A DNA stretch of 7,283 nt from Chloroflexota bacterium (lineage in GTDB: Bacteria > Chloroflexota > UBA4733), in contig JAICXR010000162.1 in the NCBI GenBank assembly GCA_025980355.1, positions 1 to 7,283 on the forward strand, read 5' to 3'. This document shows positions 1 through 4,784 of this stretch, one piece after another. A model generated the notes under the pieces. That model worked only from the letters and a program-made list of their open reading frames with translations, searched no databases and had not been told where the DNA came from. Each line of letters starts with the position of its first letter. The stretch's first letter is position 1. Position numbers and translations under genes: made by a program.

Positions 1-489
1 ATCGTGACCGCCTACCCGCACAGCCTCATCGGCCTGGAGGACTTGACCCACATCCGCGAGCGGAGGAAGCGGAAGCACGGCAAGAAAGCCACGAAGCAGC
101 AGCGCCGGGCCAACCGGCATGCCGCGCAGTGGAGCTTTGCCGAATTGCATGGCTTCGTCGCGTACAAGGCACTCATGCACGGCAGTATGGCCGTGAAGGT
201 GGATGCCTACAAGACCAGCCAGGCGTGCCCGCGCTGTGGCTACACCGCGGAGGACAACCGCCCTGAGAAGGGGCTGTTGTTTGTGTGCCAGGCGTGCCAT
301 CTGGTCCTCCATGCGGACTTGGTAGGCGCGCGCAATGTCGCGCTCAGAACGCTTCTTGCTCGGCAGGACTGGGTGAGCACGGGCGTCTTGTCGGAACGCC
401 CCGAAGTGTCGGACGGTGAAGCCAAAGCCGTGCGGCGGCGACGCTACGCGGAACTGCGGTGGAGTCCAGACGCAAGCCCCCGTGCTTGA
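1..489 (+). CDS. tnpB: TnpB, IS200/IS605-family RNA-guided nuclease (C-terminal part)
   Basis: This is the C-terminal part of a TnpB (OrfB) protein. The frame is open through base 1 and the real start lies upstream. Counting from the ATG at base 4, the visible parts are the RuvC-II block IGLEDL with the catalytic Glu at residue 12, a basic stretch (16-38), a zinc ribbon with Cys75, Cys78, Cys95 and Cys98, and the RuvC-III block HADLVGARN with Asp105. The RuvC-I Asp would be upstream. The family is known to be an RNA-guided DNA nuclease that uses an RNA made from the element's right end and helps retain the transposon. All catalytic and zinc residues expected in this part are present, so the visible part looks intact. 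The last 40 or so residues, after the RuvC-III block, overlap the region that normally encodes the guide RNA scaffold. No tnpA is visible in the window. Confidence 0.93.
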   Translation: MVTAYPHSLIGLEDLTHIRERRKRKHGKKATKQQRRANRHAAQWSFAELHGFVAYKALMHGSMAVKVDAYKTSQACPRCGYTAEDNRPEKGLLFVCQACHLVLHADLVGARNVALRTLLARQDWVSTGVLSERPEVSDGEAKAVRRRRYAELRWSPDASPRA

Positions 490-505
490 GCCGGGGGTAT
501 CTGAC
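370..505 (+). ncRNA. Predicted TnpB guide RNA (omega RNA) scaffold region
   Basis: In characterised TnpB systems the guide RNA derives from the tnpB 3' end and the right end, with the guide itself read from DNA just beyond the element. By analogy, the scaffold here should cover the last 100 or so bases of tnpB and the 477-497 hairpin, with the guide starting near 500-510. Both boundaries are inferred from family knowledge. The only structure seen directly is the terminal hairpin. Confidence 0.35.
475..498 (+). other. Subterminal right-end hairpin of the IS element
   Basis: CCCCCG at 477-482 pairs perfectly with CGGGGG at 492-497. Inside, GC at 484-485 pairs with GC at 490-491 around a TTGA loop, leaving T483 as a bulge. 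The tnpB stop TGA (487-489) sits in the apical loop. A foot-of-stem bulge or mismatch of this kind is typical of the hairpins bound by the TnpA transposase (Y1 type) at the ends of these elements. No T-run follows, so a simple intrinsic terminator is less likely than a transposition end. Confidence 0.75.
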
Positions 506-534
506 AGAACTCCTACCCACCCGGCGCGCGCTGG

Positions 535-582
535 CTCCCCCTCGCCCCGCACGGAGAGGGGGCTGGAGGATGAGGACTCCCC
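535..582. repeat. GC-rich interspersed hairpin repeat, copy 1
   Basis: CCCCCTC at 537-543 pairs perfectly with GAGGGGG at 556-562 around a 12-base loop. It is followed by a G-rich tail ending in TGAGGACTCCCC at 571-582. A second copy lies at 4646-4693, where the order is the same: C-run, short loop containing GC-rich bases, G-run, then GTGAGGACTCCC. The shared 3' tail GAGGACTCCC is identical in both copies. This looks like a dispersed REP-type palindrome of the host genome. The first copy lies about 30 bases beyond the IS right end. Confidence 0.7.
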
Positions 583-656
583 AGTGCCGCTTCTATGCCG
601 TTCAGCATATACCCCGCGTAACCACTCGGCAGACGCGCATGCGTGAGGGCCGTCAG

Positions 657-662
657 TATAAT
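657..662 (+). promoter_or_regulatory. Perfect -10 box TATAAT without a clear -35
   Basis: TATAAT is an exact match to the housekeeping sigma -10 consensus in an otherwise GC-rich region. The bases 16-18 upstream do not resemble TTGACA, and instead carry the palindrome CGCATGCG at 636-643, which could be an activator or repressor site. The nearest downstream gene start is 1143, so a transcript from here would have a leader of about 475 bases. The assignment is weak. Confidence 0.2.
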
Positions 663-1059
663 GGCGGGGCAACGTGGCGAATCCGTTCGGAGTCTCTTGT
701 ATTGCCGGAAATGCGTCACTGAGCATGGTGGGATGGCATTGGGTTGCACGCGTTCACACTGGCGTGTCCCGAAGCTGCTTCATACGGCCATCAAGTGTTC
801 TTTCTGTCCGCTCCCGATCGCTGAAGCCGCTGCACGGGCCACGAGTTCCCAGTGGACGCGTGGACACATTCGCGGCGCGATCACATGCCGCGCCATCAGC
901 CCGCCGCGTGTCTGGCTTGCTGGCAGTCGCCACTTCGATACGTGCGCTCGATAAGTAAGAAGGTACGAGCTGAACGTGCGATCCTCATCGGTGGACAACG
1001 GGGCGCTGTGGGCGCAGAGTCCCGTCCGAATCCGGTGCGATTGGATGGGCGCCATCCTC

Positions 1060-1108
1060 CCGCGCCGTCTCCACACGCATGCCCGGTTGCGGGCGCGTGG
1101 TGGCGCGG
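1060..1108 (+). other. Large stem-loop in the leader of the propeller/DUF11 gene
   Basis: Three nested arms pair. CCGCGCC at 1060-1066 is an exact reverse complement of GGCGCGG at 1102-1108. ACGC at 1075-1078 pairs with GCGT at 1095-1098. GCCCG at 1081-1085 pairs with CGGGC at 1090-1094 around a GTTG loop. The structure ends 15 bases before the ribosome binding site of the gene at 1143. No T-run follows it, so it is not an obvious terminator. It could be a 5' untranslated stem that affects mRNA stability or translation, a protein binding site, or a diverged repeat. Confidence 0.5.
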
Positions 1109-1123
1109 CGTGGGCGTGGCGAG

Positions 1124-1130
1124 AAGGGGG
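1124..1130 (+). promoter_or_regulatory. Ribosome binding site for the propeller/DUF11 gene
   Basis: AAGGGGG lies 12 bases before the ATG at 1143. It is a purine-rich Shine-Dalgarno-like stretch, slightly further from the start than ideal. It supports this ATG because the encoded N-terminus has the expected basic region followed by a hydrophobic export segment. Confidence 0.5.
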
Positions 1131-1142
1131 TAGGGATCGACT

Positions 1143-4100
1143 ATGTGGGCATCACGCAGCCAGCGCGGCCGGTGGCGCGCGCGTGTCGCGGCCACGCTGA
1201 GGCGCCCGACGACCTGGGCGCTCCTCGCGGTGCTGCTCCTGGTCAATATCGCGGTGACGCATACTGTCTTGAATGTCCAGGCGCGGAACGGTGCGCCGCT
1301 AATCGGCGGCATGACCGTTCCCGCCGGCGGCGTCTGGCTGAAAGGAACCGCCGAAGGTCACTGGTGGCAGCCGGATAACGTCCTGGGCCTCTGCCGGATC
1401 GATCCCAGCCCCGGCACCACCAGCGGCTTCGCCATCAACGCCGCTACCTGCGACACCACCGCGGTCAGCGCCGGACAGGCTGCCGTCGCGCCCGTGGCCA
1501 ACGCGGACGGCACCACCTTCGTGTACGTCGCCGACGAAGCCGGCGCGAGCGGCGGCCCCGTGCGCCTCACCTTCGATCCCACGCTGGACAGCGGCAAGGG
1601 CGGCATCGTGCCCAAGAGCGGCATCGCCATCGGCGGCGCGTCCGCCTCCGGCCTTTTCAGCGACGCCACCAAGAGCTTCCGCAACTCCTCGGTCGCCATC
1701 GGTCCCTGCTTCACCGGCTCCCCGCCGGGCTGCTACGCTGTCTACGCCGCCTTCATCAAATCCAAGAACATCGTCCGCATCACCAACCCCAACCTGGACC
1801 TCTCCCAGCAGCGCAGCGATCTCGTCAGTAAGACGGCCGACCGGCGCAAGGGCGTCCAGTTCGGCATCGCTACCTTCAACCATCCCGCCGACGCCAGCGG
1901 GCACGTGGCGAGCGACCTCTACATCACCGAGTTGGGCGGCATCGGCGTCTCCATGATCCCCGACATCGGCGCCTGCCCGCCGGTGGACCCCGGCAACCTG
2001 CTGCTTGGCGGCTGCATCTCCTCGATTACGCCGATCACCTCGCTCTTCCCCGGCGGCATCACCGTTCAGAACAACCCCGACGGCAGCAGTAAATATCTCT
2101 ACGTGGCGGACTCCCCGTTGAGCGGACTCTCCACCGTGCTGCGCTACGACCCCGAGACCGGCATCCAGGACGCCTATTCCACCAACGTCCCGCCGTATGC
2201 GTCCGCGCTGGACGGCTCGACCGTCTCCACCTACCAGAGCGTCTCTGGCCTGGGCGTGCGCCAGGACACCGGTGATCTCTACATCGCTGACGACCCAACC
2301 ACCTTCCTGGTGAACCCGCCGACCGGCAAGGGCCACCTGTGGATCGTGCCGGGCGGCTCCCCGCCCGATTGCGTCGGCACGCCGGGCGCGCCCTGCCGCC
2401 CCGTCCCGCCACCCGCCGCCGTCAAAGCGAATCTCTACGCCTGGGGTGTCACGGCGCCAACAGGCGGCGGCACGCTCATCCCCGGTGGCGACGCCAATCA
2501 CACCCAGCACCTCTGGGTGACGGATCACTCCGCCGGCATCTGCCGCATGGATTCCGTCCCCGGCACCGCCCTGCACGCCTACAACTACGCCGCCTGCGAC
2601 GACGCCACCGTCGGCTCACCGGGCCAGATCGTCTACGATCCCACCGTCAATCAGGGCATCCCCGGCGTGCCGGACGGCACCCACTTCGTCTACGTCACGC
2701 AGGACGACCATCTCAGCCCCGGCGTCTGGCGCTTCATCTACGACCCGAACGCCGACGGCGGCAACGGTATGCTGCTGCCCGAACCGGTCGTGATGGCGCC
2801 CAACGGCGGCCTCGGCGCTCACAAAGCCGTCGGCCTCGCCCTCGGCCCCGAAGGCGCTCTCTATGTTGGCAACATCTCCGAAGGCTTCATCCGCCGCATC
2901 AACAACCCGCGCGCCGACCCGCGCGTGCAGACGGTGGACATCGTGGCCCAGACCACGGACAAGCGCGGCATCAACGGCTCGATGGCCTTCCTGGGCGCGG
3001 ACCTGTACCTGCCGGAGAACCGCGGCTTCACCATCGTGCCTAACGCGGTCGGCTGCGGCCTGAACGGCTCCGCGTTCTGCGCCACCCAGCCGTTGCCCAT
3101 CGGCACGTTCGGCCTCGTCTTCGGCGGCGGCGTCGCCACCGACCAGATCAACGACCTGGTCTATGCCTCCGACTCGTCGGGCGCCGCCAACGCGACCATC
3201 TGGCAATACAACCGCGCCAAGGGCACGGCCATCGTCTATGTCACCGAGGGCAATGTCCCCGCCGCCGGCAGCGCGAACGCCACCGTCTGGTGCTCCCTCA
3301 CCTGCAAGCGGCCCTTCGACCACAACCTGACCCCCGGCGGCACTACCGGCTTCCCCTTTGCTCTGGGCCTGTCGGTCGATCAGGATACCGGCGACCTCTT
3401 CATCTTCGATGACCCCGCCTCCGGCGCCCGCGCCGGTCGCGGCCGCGTCTGGGACGCGCCGTTCAACCCGCTGGAAGGCATCGTCCCGCCGCCGCCCACC
3501 GCGCCCAAGGCAGACATGGCAATCGCGCTCTCGCATCCGGGCGCCTTCACCGCCGGCGGCACGGGCGCCTTCAATGTGGTCGTCGCCAACAATGGGCCAA
3601 CCGCCACCTCCGGTCCCACCACCGTCACCGACACACTCCCCGCCGGCCTCAGCTTCGTCTCTAGCGCCGGTCCCGGCTGGAGCTGCGCGGCGGCGGGCCA
3701 AACCGTTACCTGTACAAACACGGCGACGATGCTCGCCGGCACCTCCTCCACCATCACTCTCACCGTCGCGGTGGACCCCACCGCCAGTCAGACCGTCTCC
3801 AACTCCGTCACGGTCTCCGGCGCCGCCCCAGATCCGATCACGGCCAACGACACGGCCACCGATATCGTCGCGCTGGTGACGTCCGCGAGCGCCGACCTGG
3901 CGCTGACCATGCAACATGGCGCCTCGTTCGTGCCCGGCCAGTTCGGCATCTACACGGTCTCTATCACCAACAACGGCCCGTCGCAGGCGAGCGCGCCGGT
4001 CAAAGTCACTGATACGTTGCCCGCCGGGGTAGGCTTCCTCACCGGCAGCGGCACCGGCTGGAGCTGTGGCGCGGTCGGCCAGACCGTCACCTGTACCAAC

Positions 4101-4637
4101 AGCCAGCCCATCCCGGTCGGCGCCGTCTCCACCGTCGGCATCAACGTCAGCGTGAGCTCCACCGCGCCCAGCAGCGTCACCAACACGGCCACAGTGACGG
4201 GTGTGGAGACCGACCCCAACCCGGCTGACAACACCGCGACCGACCCGACCACGGTGACGGCGCTGGCGGACCTGGCCCTCTCGGCCACGGCGCTGCCCGA
4301 TCCCATCAAGGCCAAGGGGCTGCTGACCTACACCATCACCCTGACGAACAACGGTCCCTCGGCGACGAGCGGCGTCGTGCTCACCTTCGCCGCGCCGAGC
4401 AACGTCGCCTTCCTGCGCACCAACTCGACCATCGGCAAGTGCGTGCGCGTCAACACCACCGTCACCTGCACCGTCGGCAAGCTTGCCGCGATTGGGGCCG
4501 GCGCCACGGCGACCATCACCATCGTCGTGCGTCCGCTCGCGGCCGGCGGCGTCGGCGCGACCATCAGCGCGACCTCCACCCTGCCGGACCCGAGCGCGGC
4601 GAACAACACGCTCAACCTGCTTACCATAGTGAACTGA
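1143..4637 (+). CDS. Secreted or surface protein: two propeller-like modules plus three DUF11 domains
   Basis: This is a 1164-residue exported protein of unknown function. Residues 1-23 are basic and 24-43 form one hydrophobic segment, so it has a signal anchor or signal peptide. Two homologous modules follow (about 56-424 and 435-785). Each opens with a G-M/V-T-x-P-x-G-G box and a GLCRID/GICRMD motif whose Cys is followed by another after 18-19 residues (C84/C103; C467/C485). Each also carries an FVYV strand and, late in the module, a QDTGDLYI/QDTGDLFI motif (374; 747), then a VPPP hinge. Short strands such as LYIAD, LYVAD and LYVGN suggest an NHL/YVTN-like beta-propeller. Residues 790-912, 917-1038 and 1042-1164 are three DUF11 domains, each starting A-D-(L/M)-A and containing an NNGP(T/S) core. 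Paired cysteines fit an oxidising location outside the cytoplasm. There is no LPXTG-type C-terminal signal. The propeller fold is inferred; DUF11 is recognised confidently. Confidence 0.9.
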   Translation: MWASRSQRGRWRARVAATLRRPTTWALLAVLLLVNIAVTHTVLNVQARNGAPLIGGMTVPAGGVWLKGTAEGHWWQPDNVLGLCRIDPSPGTTSGFAINAATCDTTAVSAGQAAVAPVANADGTTFVYVADEAGASGGPVRLTFDPTLDSGKGGIVPKSGIAIGGASASGLFSDATKSFRNSSVAIGPCFTGSPPGCYAVYAAFIKSKNIVRITNPNLDLSQQRSDLVSKTADRRKGVQFGIATFNHPADASGHVASDLYITELGGIGVSMIPDIGACPPVDPGNLLLGGCISSITPITSLFPGGITVQNNPDGSSKYLYVADSPLSGLSTVLRYDPETGIQDAYSTNVPPYASALDGSTVSTYQSVSGLGVRQDTGDLYIADDPTTFLVNPPTGKGHLWIVPGGSPPDCVGTPGAPCRPVPPPAAVKANLYAWGVTAPTGGGTLIPGGDANHTQHLWVTDHSAGICRMDSVPGTALHAYNYAACDDATVGSPGQIVYDPTVNQGIPGVPDGTHFVYVTQDDHLSPGVWRFIYDPNADGGNGMLLPEPVVMAPNGGLGAHKAVGLALGPEGALYVGNISEGFIRRINNPRADPRVQTVDIVAQTTDKRGINGSMAFLGADLYLPENRGFTIVPNAVGCGLNGSAFCATQPLPIGTFGLVFGGGVATDQINDLVYASDSSGAANATIWQYNRAKGTAIVYVTEGNVPAAGSANATVWCSLTCKRPFDHNLTPGGTTGFPFALGLSVDQDTGDLFIFDDPASGARAGRGRVWDAPFNPLEGIVPPPPTAPKADMAIALSHPGAFTAGGTGAFNVVVANNGPTATSGPTTVTDTLPAGLSFVSSAGPGWSCAAAGQTVTCTNTATMLAGTSSTITLTVAVDPTASQTVSNSVTVSGAAPDPITANDTATDIVALVTSASADLALTMQHGASFVPGQFGIYTVSITNNGPSQASAPVKVTDTLPAGVGFLTGSGTGWSCGAVGQTVTCTNSQPIPVGAVSTVGINVSVSSTAPSSVTNTATVTGVETDPNPADNTATDPTTVTALADLALSATALPDPIKAKGLLTYTITLTNNGPSATSGVVLTFAAPSNVAFLRTNSTIGKCVRVNTTVTCTVGKLAAIGAGATATITIVVRPLAAGGVGATISATSTLPDPSAANNTLNLLTIVN
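1308..3497 (+). repeat. Protein-level tandem duplication of a propeller-like module
   Basis: Module 1 (1308-2414) and module 2 (2445-3497) match in order: the opening G-M/V-T-x-P-x-G-G box, the GLCRID/GICRMD Cys motif, an FVYV strand, a run of the form RI-T/N-NP (VRITNPN; RRINNPR), a C-x-n-C insert in the middle (GACPPV..GGC; VGCGLN..FC), the QDTGDL motif, and a terminal VPPP hinge. Equivalent positions are 383 residues apart at the first motif and 373 at the late one. Identity is moderate and the DNA has diverged, so the duplication is old. Confidence 0.75.
3510..4634 (+). repeat. Array of three DUF11 domains
   Basis: Three Ig-like DUF11 repeats lie at 3510-3878, 3891-4256 and 4266-4634. 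The first two share TVTDTLPAG/KVTDTLPAG, G-x-GWSC and GQTVTCTN motifs. The third has diverged: it has no TDTLPAG (TFAAPSNVAF instead), and VNTTVTCTVGKL replaces GQTVTCTN. Each ends with D-P-(x)-x-A-(N/D)-(D/N)-T. DUF11 repeats usually form stalks or spacers in surface proteins of bacteria and archaea. Confidence 0.9.
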
Positions 4638-4645
4638 TACCGCAT

Positions 4646-4693
4646 GCCCCCCTCCCCATGCGTGGCGGGGGGGGCCGGGGGGTGAGGACTCCC
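4646..4693. repeat. GC-rich interspersed hairpin repeat, copy 2 (possible transcription end)
   Basis: This begins 9 bases after the stop of the propeller/DUF11 gene. GCCCCCC at 4646-4652 pairs with GGGGGGC at 4669-4675. The stem continues with a T-G wobble and a C-G pair, then after one mismatch two more C-G pairs close the short loop. The tail GGGGGGTGAGGACTCCC matches copy 1 near 571-582. Its position right behind a stop codon is where REP-type hairpins usually accumulate, and it could stabilise the upstream mRNA end or attenuate read-through. There is no T-run, so a classical intrinsic terminator is not shown. Confidence 0.7.
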
Positions 4694-4725
4694 TAACACG
4701 TTTGCGGAAGAGTGTTTGACACATG

Positions 4726-4755
4726 CGCTGGCGGAACGGGCGAACACCGCTGGCG
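4726..4755 (+). promoter_or_regulatory. Direct repeat CGCTGGCG spaced 22 bp upstream of the oxidase gene
   Basis: CGCTGGCG occurs at 4726-4733 and again at 4748-4755, so equivalent bases are 22 bp apart, about two helical turns. The segment is also flanked by an imperfect dyad (ACATGCGC at 4721-4728 against GCGCGTGC at 4753-4760). It lies between the hairpin repeat and the ribosome binding site of the oxidase gene, where a transcription factor could bind. GC-rich 8-mers recur by chance in such DNA, so confidence is low. Confidence 0.2.
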
Positions 4756-4771
4756 CGTGCGGCCAGTTGAC

Positions 4772-4778
4772 GAGGGGG
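4772..4778 (+). promoter_or_regulatory. Ribosome binding site for the multicopper oxidase gene
   Basis: GAGGGGG lies 6 bases before the ATG at 4785, at near-ideal spacing. It decides the start: no other in-frame ATG or GTG nearby has comparable purine-rich support, and starting here retains the whole first hydrophobic segment. Confidence 0.7.
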
Positions 4779-4784
4779 ACATCC

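Larger units (their letters stand above)
1..507 (+). mobile_element. Right part of an IS200/IS605-family element
   Basis: This stretch is the right part of an element of the single-strand-transposing IS200/IS605 group. It contains the tnpB 3' part, and the stop codon is embedded in a subterminal hairpin, as is usual for these right ends. The exact right boundary is not certain. I place it shortly after the hairpin, in the TATCTGACAG stretch, because cleavage in this group normally lies a few bases 3' of the hairpin. These elements have no terminal inverted repeats and make no target duplication, so the end cannot be fixed from this window alone. The left end and any tnpA are outside the window. 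Confidence 0.75.
508..1142. other. Gene-free stretch between the IS element and the propeller/DUF11 gene
   Basis: No coding region can be supported here. Several short open frames exist on both strands, but none has a recognisable domain and they overlap one another in conflicting frames. The stretch contains hairpin repeat copy 1, a lone TATAAT (657-662) and a large stem-loop close to the next gene (1060-1108). Roughly 600-1000 looks less regularly GC3-biased than the flanking genes, which supports non-coding or decayed sequence. It may contain remnants left by earlier insertions, but nothing is identifiable. Confidence 0.6.

Noticed and set aside
477..497. Intrinsic terminator after tnpB
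   Set aside because: The stem is strong but no T-run follows, and the stop codon lies in the loop; a transposon right-end hairpin explains it better.
643..958. Overlapping short + strand frames (103 and 94 codons)
   Set aside because: They conflict in frame, have no domain and no convincing ribosome binding site, and lie in a stretch without clear codon bias.
1299..2576. 425-codon open frame on the - strand
   Set aside because: It is the antisense shadow of the first propeller-like module, with Gly/Ala/Val/Asp-rich low-complexity translation and no domain.
4716..4721. TTGACA resembling a -35 box upstream of the oxidase
   Set aside because: The bases 17 downstream (GGCGAA at 4739-4744) do not resemble a -10 box, so no promoter is called.
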